A DNA stretch of 35,960 bases from positions 1 through 35,960 of the forward strand of contig NZ_FOEN01000011.1 of assembly GCF_900110675.1 (NCBI RefSeq), given 5' to 3'. Both the position numbers and the translations under genes were made by a program. This DNA is from Ignavigranum ruoffiae. GTDB lineage: Bacteria > Bacillota > Bacilli > Lactobacillales > Aerococcaceae. Shown here one piece after another: positions 1 through 7,930 of this stretch. The stretch's first letter is position 1; each line of letters begins with the position of its first letter. The notes below the pieces were generated by a model, which was not told the origin of the DNA, did no database searches, and saw nothing but the letters and a program-made list of their open reading frames with translations.

Positions 1-1
1 A

Positions 2-292
2 AATAGAATCGTTGATGACTATATCGAACAACCCAAATATAAAAAAGCTTGCGAGAGCTTGGATAGTGGCTTTGAAGATGCCTTTCAATATACCGTCATC
101 GGGAATGGCTACACCCGACTGAAAAGCACCAATCTTCTTGAACGATTGAACCAAGAAATCCGTAGAAGAGAAAAAATCATTCGTATCTTCCCCAATCGAG
201 CTTCAGCCAATCGATTAATAGGTACTATTCTTATGGACGTGCATGAAGAATGGCTTAGTTCGACAAGAAAGTATATTAAGTTTGATCAGTAA
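2..292 (+). CDS. IS256-family (mutator type) transposase, C-terminal fragment
   Basis: The open frame enters from the left edge, so the true start is outside the window and only about 96 C-terminal residues are visible. The segment RLKSTNLLERLNQEIRRREK followed by RIFPNRASANRLIGTILMD is the characteristic C-terminal end of IS256/mutator-type DDE transposases, which move the element by copying it through a circular intermediate. The last catalytic glutamate region lies in the NLLERLNQEIRRR block. The sequence ends at a normal stop and is followed by the element's right end. Whether the full gene is intact cannot be judged here. Confidence 0.88.
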   Translation, partial: NRIVDDYIEQPKYKKACESLDSGFEDAFQYTVIGNGYTRLKSTNLLERLNQEIRRREKIIRIFPNRASANRLIGTILMDVHEEWLSSTRKYIKFDQ

Positions 293-317
293 AAGACCGG
301 TGAAACATTGTAATATA

Positions 318-342
318 TTTTACACAAGATTATGGACTTGAC
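318..342. repeat. Right terminal inverted repeat of the IS256-like element
   Basis: TTTTACACAAGATTATGG followed by ACTTGAC resembles the right ends of IS256-family elements. It lies 25 bases downstream of the transposase stop. The matching left end is not in the window, so the exact boundary and any target-site duplication cannot be confirmed. Confidence 0.6.
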
Positions 343-354
343 TAACAATCTATT

Positions 355-410
355 AAATTTTTAAAGAATCTTATTTTCCTTATGGAATCCTTAAATTTGT
401 ATTTTATACT
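355..410 (+). promoter_or_regulatory. Probable promoter/operator of the immunity ABC operon
   Basis: A -10-like TATACT lies at 405-410. Upstream is an imperfect inverted repeat (AAATTTTTAAAGAATC at 355-370 against GAATCCTTAAATTT at 385-398). The GAATCnTTA unit also recurs as a direct repeat about 18 bases apart, the kind of layout bound by OmpR-type regulators. No convincing -35 is seen, which fits an activator-dependent promoter. By analogy with Lan/Cpr systems it could be the target of the response regulator at 2661-3320; this is inference. Confidence 0.35.
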
Positions 411-442
411 AAGTTTATAAAATGAAGAGGAGGTTCATTTAT

Positions 443-1144
443 ATGGACAAATTGATATTAGAAACAAAAAATCTTACTAAAACTTTTGGTAAACAAAAAG
501 CAGTAGATAGTATTTCTTTAAAAATAAAAGAAAATTCTATATATGGATTGCTAGGACCTAACGGAGCAGGTAAATCGACTATATTGAAGATGATTACTGG
601 AATGATTCATAAAACATCTGGTCAAATCTTTTTTGAAGGTCATGAGTGGAGTCGTGACGATTTATCAGATATTGGTGCCTTGATAGAAATGCCTGCCTTG
701 TATGAGAACTTATCGGCTAGGGAAAATTTAAAAGTAAGGACACTCCTGTTAGGGTTGCCAGATTCTAGGATTGATGAAGTTTTGGAAATAGTAAGTTTAA
801 AAGATACTGGTAAAAAGAAAAGTAGTCAATTTTCTTTAGGAATGAAACAAAGGCTAGGTATCGCCATTGCCTTATTAAATAATCCTAAGCTATTGATTTT
901 AGATGAACCAACAAACGGACTTGATCCTCTTGGAATTCAAGAATTACGTGATTTAATAAGAAGTTTCCCAGAAAAAGGAATAACCGTTATTTTGTCTAGT
1001 CATGTTTTAGCAGAAGTTGAACAAACTGCTGACCATATTGGGATTATTAATAATGGAAAATTGCAATATCAAAACATTATTAATCATGATGACAATTTAG
1101 AAGAACTTTTTATGAATGTTATAAAAAGTGGAATGGGAGTGTAA
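443..1144 (+). CDS. Lantibiotic-immunity type ABC transporter, ATP-binding protein (LanF-like)
   Basis: ATPase subunit of a LanFEG-type exporter that removes lantibiotics or related cationic peptides from the membrane. Visible motifs are Walker A GPNGAGKST, signature FSLGMKQR and Walker B LLILDEPTNGLDP. At the Q-loop position the sequence reads GALIEMPALY, with glutamate instead of glutamine. This 'E-loop' is known to mark lantibiotic-immunity ABC ATPases. An upstream in-frame ATG at 422 exists, but it overlaps the ribosome site AGAGGAGG (426-433), which is correctly spaced for the ATG at 443, giving 233 residues. The permease gene follows after 3 bases. The gene is AT-rich compared with the genes beyond 5.2 kb. 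The peptide substrate cannot be told from the sequence. Confidence 0.9.
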   Translation: MDKLILETKNLTKTFGKQKAVDSISLKIKENSIYGLLGPNGAGKSTILKMITGMIHKTSGQIFFEGHEWSRDDLSDIGALIEMPALYENLSARENLKVRTLLLGLPDSRIDEVLEIVSLKDTGKKKSSQFSLGMKQRLGIAIALLNNPKLLILDEPTNGLDPLGIQELRDLIRSFPEKGITVILSSHVLAEVEQTADHIGIINNGKLQYQNIINHDDNLEELFMNVIKSGMGV

Positions 1145-1147
1145 AAA

Positions 1148-1888
1148 ATGATAAATTATATTCTTGCAGAAAATTTAAAACATAAGGGCACTTTCTTGAA
1201 GAAGTTATTAGTTATTATGCCAATAACTTTAATCTTATTGTCACTCTTTCTTATGCCAAGTTATTTCACTACTAATTCCTATAACTGGTGGTACGTCATA
1301 ATAATGCCTGCAACTTTTGCCTTAATCCCAGCAATGATGGATAGAAAAGAAAGTAGAAAATTAAACTACAGAGCAGTTTTTCCTCTAAATATTAATCTCA
1401 AAAAGTTATGGGTTTCAAAAATAATTACAGCATTTGTTTATATGAGTATTGCTGCTATAATTCATATGCTAGGAGTGTATATTTTTCAATTTTTAATTGG
1501 AGGGCAATTAACACCAAACTATGGATTTTCAACATTACTATTTGCTAGTGCCTTACTAATAATAACCAATATTTGGCAAGTCCCTCTATGTTTTTTCTTA
1601 GCAAAAAAATTTGGCTTTATAGCAAGCATTACAATAAATGCTGTATTAGGTTTAGCCTTAGGAATTTTGATATCTGACAGTGCTTTTTGGATTTATTGTC
1701 CATATTCTTGGGGAATTAGATTAATGATTCCTGTTATGCATATTCTACCAAGTGGTATTTTAATAGAAGCATCAAATCCAATGATATCAAACACATCGTT
1801 ACTTATTCCTTGTATTTTATCTATATGTCTATTTACCTTACTAACAATGATAAGTGCAAAATGGTTTTCAAAACAAGAGGTAAAGTAA
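1148..1888 (+). CDS. Lantibiotic-immunity ABC transporter permease (LanE/MutE/EpiE-like)
   Basis: A 246-residue integral membrane protein with about six hydrophobic segments (roughly residues 20-36, 45-65, 95-118, 128-150, 160-178 and 220-240). It begins MINYILAENLKHKGTF, the typical opening of LanE/LanG permeases (a short amphipathic N-terminus ending in K-GTF/K-GTW before TM1). It should form the membrane channel with the second permease encoded next. Its stop codon overlaps the next start by one base (TAATG), so the two are translationally coupled. Family assignment rests on this context and the N-terminal pattern; membrane proteins of this type diverge quickly. Confidence 0.82.
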   Translation: MINYILAENLKHKGTFLKKLLVIMPITLILLSLFLMPSYFTTNSYNWWYVIIMPATFALIPAMMDRKESRKLNYRAVFPLNINLKKLWVSKIITAFVYMSIAAIIHMLGVYIFQFLIGGQLTPNYGFSTLLFASALLIITNIWQVPLCFFLAKKFGFIASITINAVLGLALGILISDSAFWIYCPYSWGIRLMIPVMHILPSGILIEASNPMISNTSLLIPCILSICLFTLLTMISAKWFSKQEVK

Positions 1889-2628
1889 TGATAAATATAA
1901 TAAAATCAGAAATATACAAAATTAAAGGCACCTGGCTTCCTTGGATTCACATAGTCTTACCTATAGCCTATTCTTTACTATTTTATGTGGCATTAAAAAC
2001 CACAGGATTAAAAAATTTTGAAGAAAGCGATATAATACAAACTTATTTTGTACTTTTAGGAGCGGTAATACCAATAATATTAAGTTTTATAAGTTCAAAA
2101 GTAGTTGATATGGAAATGGGTGCTGGAAATTTTCAAACGCTTTTATCTACTACAAAATCTAGAACTAAGGCTTATCTAGGAAAACTCCTTGTACTAGAAT
2201 TGGGATTTGTTATTTCTATTGCTTTAGCTATTATAATTTTTGCAATATTAACAGGATATCAAAATATCTTAGATTGGTTTATTGAATTTTCCCTAATTGT
2301 TATTAGCAGCCTTTCTCTATACATGATTCATCTTTGGGTATCAATTGAATTAAGTAGTGGTGCATCTATAGGATTGGGTTTTCTAGAAACAATGATTGCT
2401 TTACTTTCAATGACTGCCATTGGCGATAGTATTTGGTATTTTATTCCTTGTACGTGGTCATCTAGACTTCCAGCTATGTATATTATTATGCGCAAAGTTT
2501 CGGATCCTTCCTATTTTTATAAGGAGTTGAGAATTTGGAGCTTTGTAGCCTTATTTATTATCTTAATTCTATTTATTTCCTCAATTATTTGGTTTAATAA
2601 GTGGGATGGGAAATCTATTAGTGAATAA
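1888..2628 (+). CDS. Lantibiotic-immunity ABC transporter permease (LanG/MutG-like)
   Basis: Second permease, 246 residues, about six transmembrane segments. The start MINIIKSEIYKIKGTWLPWIH closely parallels the preceding permease, as expected for the paralogous LanE/LanG pair. The frame is open back to 1810, but the coupled ATG at 1888 (overlapping the LanE stop) gives the conserved N-terminus and is preferred. It acts with LanF and LanE as a peptide-expelling exporter. A 32-base gap with an AGGAGG site follows before the response regulator, so all five genes probably form one operon. Confidence 0.82.
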   Translation: MINIIKSEIYKIKGTWLPWIHIVLPIAYSLLFYVALKTTGLKNFEESDIIQTYFVLLGAVIPIILSFISSKVVDMEMGAGNFQTLLSTTKSRTKAYLGKLLVLELGFVISIALAIIIFAILTGYQNILDWFIEFSLIVISSLSLYMIHLWVSIELSSGASIGLGFLETMIALLSMTAIGDSIWYFIPCTWSSRLPAMYIIMRKVSDPSYFYKELRIWSFVALFIILILFISSIIWFNKWDGKSISE

Positions 2629-2660
2629 AAGTTTTTAATTTAAAATTAGGAGGTGATAAA

Positions 2661-3320
2661 ATGTCTTTAATTCTTGCAGTTGATGATGAGTTAGATATGC
2701 TTGAACTAATAAAAAATATTTTGAAAAAGAACAATCATGAGGTCGATGTATATCAAAATCCTTTAGAGATTGATAATAGTAAACTTAGTAAATATGATTT
2801 GATTCTACTTGATATTATGATGCCAGGTATTGACGGAATTAGTTTCTGTAAGGATATTCGAGCTAAAGTAGACTGCGCTATTCTTTTTTTAACGGCAAAA
2901 ACTATGGAAGAAGATATAGTTGAAGGCTTATTAATTGGAGGAGATGATTACATCACAAAACCATTCGGTGCAGCAGAACTCCTAGCTCGTATAGAAGCAC
3001 ATTTAAGACGAGAAAAAAGAGAACGACACACTAGTCTAAATCTAGGCGGGATTCGTTTTGATTTATCTTCCAATGAAGTCTTTGTAGGAGATGAAAAAGT
3101 TCATTTGACAAAATCTGAGTATCAAATTTCAGAACTACTAGCAAAAAGAAAAGGACAAGTATTTTCAAGAGACCAAATATATGAGCTTATCTTTGGATTT
3201 GATGGTATAGGAGATGCATCTGCAATATCGGAACATATAAAAAATATTAGGGCAAAATTTCAAAAATATGATGAAAATCCAATTGAAACAGTATGGGGGA
3301 TCGGATATAAATGGAATTAA
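2661..3320 (+). CDS. OmpR-family response regulator (LanR/CprR type)
   Basis: 219-residue DNA-binding response regulator. The receiver domain (residues 1-115) shows the acidic pair D8-D9, phospho-acceptor D51 in LLDIMMPG and the conserved lysine in TKPFGA. The C-terminal winged helix (about 125-219) ends in ETVWGIGYKW, typical of the OmpR/PhoB family. The ribosome site AGGAGGTG sits 6-8 bases before the ATG. The gene overlaps the histidine kinase start by 10 bases. Its position after the LanFEG genes suggests that it activates the transporter operon in response to peptide; the DNA target is not proven. Confidence 0.9.
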   Translation: MSLILAVDDELDMLELIKNILKKNNHEVDVYQNPLEIDNSKLSKYDLILLDIMMPGIDGISFCKDIRAKVDCAILFLTAKTMEEDIVEGLLIGGDDYITKPFGAAELLARIEAHLRREKRERHTSLNLGGIRFDLSSNEVFVGDEKVHLTKSEYQISELLAKRKGQVFSRDQIYELIFGFDGIGDASAISEHIKNIRAKFQKYDENPIETVWGIGYKWN

Positions 3321-4690
3321 AATCAAAAGATCAATCTCTTAAACATATACTTTTTAAATACTTGTTAAGTATTGGACTAGGACTAGCAATCTCCGTTTTA
3401 TTAATCCTAGCTTTTATATCCGCTTCTTATCAATTTAAGTGGATATTTCCAGCAAACCATACTGAGAGTTTAATTCTTGAAAAAAGGACAGACATTTCCA
3501 CTTCAAAAAATTTTGAAAAATCATTGTTACCAAACAATACTTCTTATCTATTTTTATCAAAAGACGAAAAAGTTTTAGAAACAAATATGAATAAGAATAT
3601 CCAAGATATAGCCTTTAATTATCATAAGGGGTCTGGTTATTCTAATGCCAATTTATATTTTATGGAAATACAAAGATCAGATGGATATGTACTTGTAGCT
3701 TATAACCTAAAACCTTATTATAAAAGTCCTTGGATGCAAAAAAATCTACCACAAATAAATATTTTATTGCTAATTTTACTGATAATATTTTGCCTTATTA
3801 GTATTGTTACCACCACATTAATTTGGGCAAAGAAAATATCAAAAGAATTAAATCCTTTGCTAGAAGCTTCGGAAGAAATTGGGAAACAAAACTTAGACTT
3901 CCAAGTTAAAAAGTCAAATATTCAGGAATTTAATGCTATATTAGATAGTTTAGAAAAAATGAAAATAGGATTAAGTGAATCTTTAAGGACAAAATGGAGA
4001 GAGGAAGAGAAAAAAAGAAATCAGATTTCAGCATTAAGCCATGATATAAAGACTCCTCTTTCAATTATTAAGGGAAATTCAGAGTTATTGGGAGAAACAA
4101 ATCTAACAGAAGATCAGGAAAGCTATCTAGGTTATATTAGGAAAAACACAAACCGTATTGGTAAATATATTGAAACCTTAATGCTTGTTAATAAATCTAA
4201 CCAAGCAAATGAATTAAACTTTACTCAAATTAGAGCAAAAGAATTTGTAGAAAACATTGAAAAACTAGCTAAAGAATTCACATCGACTTATAAGTTAAAT
4301 CTTTTAGAAGATATTAACTATGATGATTATGTTTTAATAGTAGATTTAAAAAATTTTGAACGAGCCTTTCTAAATATTCTGAGTAACGCCGAGGAGCAAA
4401 GTCCTAAAAACTCAACTATTAAATTAATTATATGCTCCAAAGCTGATAAGCTCGAAATATCAATACTCGATCAAGGACATGGATTTACACGTGAAGACCT
4501 ATTATATGCTACAGATCAATTCTATCAAGGAGACAAAAGTAGGAATTCAAAAGAAAACTATGGTATCGGATTATTTGTCGCCGAACAAATTATTAAGATG
4601 CATGGAGGAAGTCTTGTTTTAGAAAATAGGACTGATAAAATAGGTGCAAAGGTCAGCATATTATTACCTGTCAAGAATACTCTTATATAG
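3311..4690 (+). CDS. Membrane sensor histidine kinase (LanK/CprK type)
   Basis: 459 residues. TM1 is about residues 15-40 and TM2 about 150-173, enclosing an extracellular sensor region of roughly 110 residues. A linker follows, then a HisKA domain with the phospho-acceptor histidine near 244 in ALSHDIKTPLS, then an HATPase domain with an N-box (NILSNAEEQS), DQGHGF and YGIGLFVAEQI. This architecture matches the NisK/SpaK/CprK kinases that sense lantibiotics. The start codon lies inside the end of the response regulator gene, so translation is coupled. The stop codon lies within the loop/stem of an intrinsic terminator, which closes the operon. Confidence 0.88.
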   Translation: MELKSKDQSLKHILFKYLLSIGLGLAISVLLILAFISASYQFKWIFPANHTESLILEKRTDISTSKNFEKSLLPNNTSYLFLSKDEKVLETNMNKNIQDIAFNYHKGSGYSNANLYFMEIQRSDGYVLVAYNLKPYYKSPWMQKNLPQINILLLILLIIFCLISIVTTTLIWAKKISKELNPLLEASEEIGKQNLDFQVKKSNIQEFNAILDSLEKMKIGLSESLRTKWREEEKKRNQISALSHDIKTPLSIIKGNSELLGETNLTEDQESYLGYIRKNTNRIGKYIETLMLVNKSNQANELNFTQIRAKEFVENIEKLAKEFTSTYKLNLLEDINYDDYVLIVDLKNFERAFLNILSNAEEQSPKNSTIKLIICSKADKLEISILDQGHGFTREDLLYATDQFYQGDKSRNSKENYGIGLFVAEQIIKMHGGSLVLENRTDKIGAKVSILLPVKNTLI

Positions 4691-4705
4691 GGTATTCTTT
4701 TTTTT
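4673..4705 (+). terminator. Intrinsic terminator of the immunity/two-component operon
   Basis: A ten-pair stem (AAGAATACTC with GGGTATTCTT, one G-T pair) with a seven-base loop is followed by an uninterrupted T tract. The histidine kinase stop codon is embedded in it. Confidence 0.85.
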
Positions 4706-4729
4706 ATTCATAAATTATATATGAAAATA

Positions 4730-5032
4730 CTAAGTTTTTTTATCAGTTTTTTCACTCTTAGTAATGTAACTTATTTCCAAATTTATAGTTGATTTTATTG
4801 GATGAATTTTTGTAATTGCCATACTAAATACCATAACTTTCTTTTGATTTATTAAGAAGTATGGAATGTATATCCCATATCTCTTTGATAATTTTTCTAT
4901 TTGTTTATTCATTAATTCAATTTCATTTTTGTAAATAACACCAGTGGTATTAGTTGCCTTTGCAATCTGATTTATATTGTTTGTTGTATTTGAAAGTAAC
5001 CATTGGAGATGTCTAAATAAATTAATCCTCAT
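4730..5032 (-). pseudogene. Fused remnant: MobC C-terminus joined to relaxase N-terminus
   Basis: A 100-codon AT-rich frame that I read as two mobilisation-gene stubs. Residues about 8-52 contain NNINQIAKATNTTGVIY followed by an EIE..NKQIEKL helix, the C-terminal signature of MobC-type relaxosome proteins. Residues 71-100 begin MAITKIHPIKST and continue to ISYITKSEKTDKK, matching the first 30 residues of MobA/Tn5252-type relaxases (pattern MATTKIHAIKSTLNLAIDYI..PEKTD). The relaxase stops after about 30 residues, where several hundred are normal, and the MobC N-terminus is missing. There is no ribosome site before the ATG at 5032. Natural mobC-relaxase pairs lie next to each other in this order, so this is a deletion remnant of an integrative or mobilisable element. 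Confidence 0.72.
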
Positions 5033-5044
5033 AATATGTACGCA

Positions 5045-5080
5045 AAAAGACCGCAGTTTTTAAACTACGGTCTTATTTTT
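5045..5080 (-). terminator. Bidirectional intrinsic terminator beyond guaA
   Basis: The hairpin arms GACCGCAGTTT and AAACTACGGTC (one C-A mismatch) have an A-rich run on one side and TCTTATTTTT on the other, so it can stop transcription from either strand. On the minus strand it directly follows a short open relic (about 5085-5205) downstream of guaA. Confidence 0.75.
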
Positions 5081-5084
5081 GTCC

Positions 5085-5205
5085 AAATGTAAACCACTTG
5101 GAACTATTATTCAATTTATTCTTTTTAACAAATGTTCCCATTTTAATCCCAGTTACAGTTTTTAATCTTCTGTAACCATTGATTTTACAAGGTTTTTAAT
5201 TTTTT
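5085..5205 (-). other. Short open relic between guaA and the MobC remnant
   Basis: About 40 minus-strand codons stay open up to a TAA just before the 5045-5080 terminator (readable as GYRRLKTVTGIKMGTF, ending FTFGQK). No ribosome site and no good start are present except an internal ATG. The stretch is AT-rich like the island. I do not recognise it; it could be the tail of a truncated island gene or chance. Confidence 0.25.
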
Positions 5206-5210
5206 TGCGA

Positions 5211-6758
5211 CTATTCCCATTCTATTGTTGCTGGTGGTTTGCCGGTAATATCATAAACAACGCGGTTAACGTGAGGGACTTCGTTGACGATTCGCTTAGA
5301 GATTTCAGCTAAGACATCCCAAGGAATTTCAGCAAATTCTGAAGTCATACCGTCAATCGAGGTTACTGCGCGGATGCCGACCATGTGATCATAGGTTCGA
5401 CCGTCTCCCATGACGCCGACCGAGCGCACGCCAGGAAGAACGGTAAAGTATTGCCAAATATCACGTTCTAGGCCGTGTTCCGCAATCACTTCGCGCAAGA
5501 TGGCATCTGATTCACGAACAATATTGACCTTCTCATCAGTGATTTCACCTAAGACCCGAATTCCCAAGCCTGGACCTGGGAAAGGTTGGCGCCAAACAAT
5601 CGAATCTGGCATACCTAGAGCCGTTCCTAAGGCGCGGACTTCATCTTTAAATAAGGTGTTTAACGGTTCAATCAATTCAAATTGCATATCTTCAGGAAGG
5701 CCACCGACATTATGATGGGATTTAATAGTCTGTGCGGTTTCGGTTCCTGATTCGATGATATCTGTATAAAGGGTACCTTGAGCAAGGAAATCAATGCCTT
5801 CAAGTTTGGCCGCTTCATCATCGAAGACCCGGATAAATTCGTTACCGATAATTTTACGTTTTTGTTCTGGATCGGCCACACCGGCTAATTTAGCAAAGAA
5901 GCGATCTTTAGCATTAATATGAATAATATTTAGTCCGAATTGACCTAGGGAAGTCATTACATGGTCTGCTTCATTCTTACGTAAGAGTCCATGATCGACG
6001 AAAATACACACCAATTGATTACCGATGGCTTTTTGCAGTAGGACACCGACTACGGAGGAATCTACCCCGCCGGATAAAGCTAAAAGGACATGGCGGTCGC
6101 CAACTTTCTGACGGATTTGCTCCACTTGTAAGTCGATGAAGTTCTCCATGTTCCAATCGCCATTGGCTCCACAAATATCGAAGACAAAGTTTTGTAACAT
6201 CGTATTACCATGAAGGGTGGCGCGAACTTCCGGATGGAATTGAACCCCATAAATCTGCCGTTCAGGATTCTCAAAGGCAGCATAAGGTGTATGAGGAGTC
6301 GAAGCAGTGGTCACGAAACCTTCTGGAATTTGGGTAATCTTATCCCCGTGACTCATCAAGACCGTTTCTTCAGCAGCGAGGGCCTTGAAAAGACCGGTCT
6401 CGGTATTGCTAATACTAATTTGTCCTTGGCCAAATTCACGTTTAGCCGAAGCTTCAACCACACCGCCAAAGACTTGGGTGGTGAGCTGCATGCCATAGCA
6501 AACCCCCAAGACTGGAATGCCTAACTCAAATACGGCGGGATCTACCGTAAAAGCATCCTCATCATTCACACTGTGAGGGCCGCCAGAAAGGATTACGCCA
6601 ATCACATTACCTAAGTCTTTGATTTCTTGGGCTGTTTTACGATGAGAGACTAATTCAGAGAAGACGCCCAATTCACGAATTCGGCGGGTAATCAATTGGT
6701 TGTATTGGCTACCGTAATCGAGTACGATAATTTTTTGAATTTCTTTTATATTTGTCAA
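5211..6758 (-). CDS. guaA: GMP synthase (glutamine-hydrolysing)
   Basis: Converts XMP to GMP using glutamine and ATP, the last step of guanine nucleotide synthesis. 515 residues, the usual length. The N-terminal class I glutamine amidotransferase has the nucleophile Cys87 in GVCYGMQ and the His/Glu pair in VQFHPEV (near 176-181). The ATP-pyrophosphatase domain carries the P-loop [10 protein letters not shown] (near 228), and the C-terminal dimerisation domain ends in KPPATIEWE. The start is a TTG at 6758, supported by GGGAGGA six bases upstream; no ATG fits. It lies 12 bases after coaA, so the two are co-transcribed. Its 3' end touches the foreign AT-rich island, consistent with guaA as an integration hotspot. 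Confidence 0.97.
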   Translation of the reverse strand: MTNIKEIQKIIVLDYGSQYNQLITRRIRELGVFSELVSHRKTAQEIKDLGNVIGVILSGGPHSVNDEDAFTVDPAVFELGIPVLGVCYGMQLTTQVFGGVVEASAKREFGQGQISISNTETGLFKALAAEETVLMSHGDKITQIPEGFVTTASTPHTPYAAFENPERQIYGVQFHPEVRATLHGNTMLQNFVFDICGANGDWNMENFIDLQVEQIRQKVGDRHVLLALSGGVDSSVVGVLLQKAIGNQLVCIFVDHGLLRKNEADHVMTSLGQFGLNIIHINAKDRFFAKLAGVADPEQKRKIIGNEFIRVFDDEAAKLEGIDFLAQGTLYTDIIESGTETAQTIKSHHNVGGLPEDMQFELIEPLNTLFKDEVRALGTALGMPDSIVWRQPFPGPGLGIRVLGEITDEKVNIVRESDAILREVIAEHGLERDIWQYFTVLPGVRSVGVMGDGRTYDHMVGIRAVTSIDGMTSEFAEIPWDVLAEISKRIVNEVPHVNRVVYDITGKPPATIEWE

Positions 6759-6770
6759 ACGAATTCCTCC

Positions 6771-7664
6771 CTAGAATTTTCTAACATAGATGTTGTCGAT
6801 ATAGTGGTCTTTAGTCTTATGCAGGATTAAGTCGGCCCTGTCTTTGGTTGGGGCGATATGTTGCTCCAGATTCGGCGTATTAATCGTATCCCAAATCTTA
6901 TGGGCATAGGCCCGGGTTTCTTCCTTGGTCCAATGAGCCATCTCATAATAAAAGCTAGACGGGTCATCCTTAACCCGGTCAAAAATCACATCATAACGGT
7001 GGTTAAACCATTCAAACACATTCTCAAATTCCGCATCCACATAAATAGAGAAGTCAAAGAAATCGCGGACTGAAATCGGCGGATTTTCTGGAGTTTGTAG
7101 AACGACTACCCCTTCAACAATCAAAATATTGGGTTGGGGCATGGTAATTTTGCGGTCGGGTACAATATCATAAATTTCATGCGAATAAATCGGATATTCT
7201 AAGACGCCGTCACTTTGTCTAACCTTATTGACAAAAGCCTTCAAAGCTTCCATATCATACGATTCTGGAAACCCTTTGCGGTCTAAAATTCCGTGATCTA
7301 TCAAGTATTGATTGGGATAGAGGAAGCCATCCGTATTCATCAGTTCAACTTGTTTTTGCGGATAGACTTGGCGGAGTAAGTCGCGCAAGACTGCAGCGAC
7401 GGTACTCTTACCTACTGAGACGCCTCCTGAGATTCCAATCACGAAGGGTTCCACCCGTCTTGGTGCCCGTAAATAAGCTTGTTGTTGATAATTTAACGCT
7501 TTGATATGGTCAATTGAAATCCCAATAAACTCAAGTAAAGGAGCGTAAACTTCGGCAATCTCAGCTTGTTTAATATAATCGCGGGACACTGTTAAGTTAT
7601 CATAAGCTGAACTCGATTTAAATGACTGCCATTCCTCTCGAGTATATCTATCGAAAAATTCCAC
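6771..7664 (-). CDS. coaA: Type I pantothenate kinase
   Basis: Phosphorylates pantothenate, the first and controlling step of coenzyme A synthesis. 297 residues, slightly shorter than the E. coli enzyme. The P-loop GGVSVGKST is at residues 80-88, followed by the family stretch ELMNTDGFLYPN and HEIYDIVPD, and the conserved ending HKTKDHYIDNIYVRKF. It starts with GTG at 7664, preceded by AAGGTAGG about eight bases upstream. It is followed at once by guaA in the same direction. A possible -10 (TATGAT) with a weak -35 is seen about 60 bases upstream on the minus strand, but it is not strong. Confidence 0.95.
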   Translation of the reverse strand: MEFFDRYTREEWQSFKSSSAYDNLTVSRDYIKQAEIAEVYAPLLEFIGISIDHIKALNYQQQAYLRAPRRVEPFVIGISGGVSVGKSTVAAVLRDLLRQVYPQKQVELMNTDGFLYPNQYLIDHGILDRKGFPESYDMEALKAFVNKVRQSDGVLEYPIYSHEIYDIVPDRKITMPQPNILIVEGVVVLQTPENPPISVRDFFDFSIYVDAEFENVFEWFNHRYDVIFDRVKDDPSSFYYEMAHWTKEETRAYAHKIWDTINTPNLEQHIAPTKDRADLILHKTKDHYIDNIYVRKF

Positions 7665-7824
7665 TCTCTGTACCTACCTTCACACATATTACATAGATTA
7701 TCGACATTAGCTATATTCTATCATACCCCTTTGGCAGATAATAGAAGCAATTCTCCTGTTTTTGTAGTTTATTAGAAGCACTAATAAATAGACCACAAAG
7801 TCGGTACCAATCTCATTCATGCGC

Positions 7825-7840
7825 TCAGTCTTGAGACTGA
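7825..7840. promoter_or_regulatory. Palindrome between coaA and mvk
   Basis: TCAGTCTTGAGACTGA has seven-base perfect arms separated by two bases. It sits in the divergent intergenic region about 40 bases upstream of the mvk -10, so it could be an operator for the mevalonate operon. The binding protein is unknown. Confidence 0.35.
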
Positions 7841-7855
7841 ATTCTGCCTTTATCA

Positions 7856-7884
7856 TTTTAAAAGCCTTGGAGATAGTATATAAT
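7856..7884 (+). promoter_or_regulatory. Possible promoter of the mevalonate operon
   Basis: A perfect TATAAT is at 7879-7884, about 46 bases before the mvk start. The -35 at the right distance (TTTTAA at 7856) matches only weakly, so promoter strength may depend on an activator or be modest. Confidence 0.4.
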
Positions 7885-7930
7885 ACTAAAATGAACTAAT
7901 ACCCGTCAGTGAATCTATAAGGAGAGTTAC

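Larger units (their letters stand above)
1..342 (+). mobile_element. IS256-family insertion sequence, 3' end only
   Basis: The window opens inside an insertion sequence. It holds the C-terminal transposase coding region and, about 25 bases past the stop codon, a terminal sequence (TTTTACACAAG..GGACTTGAC at 318-342) that resembles IS256-family terminal inverted repeats. The left end lies outside the window. The element borders the AT-rich immunity cassette, so it may have helped to bring in or rearrange that island. Confidence 0.8.

Noticed and set aside
5143-5222. Possible attachment-site repeat: TGTTCCCATTTTA against TATTCCCATTCTA at the guaA end
   Set aside because: Short, with mismatches, and only about 60 bases apart, so it cannot flank the island; the true att sites, if any, would lie outside the window.
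6860-7700. Purine riboswitch controlling guaA
   Set aside because: guaA follows coaA by 12 bases, leaving no room for one, and the coaA leader shows no recognisable purine aptamer.
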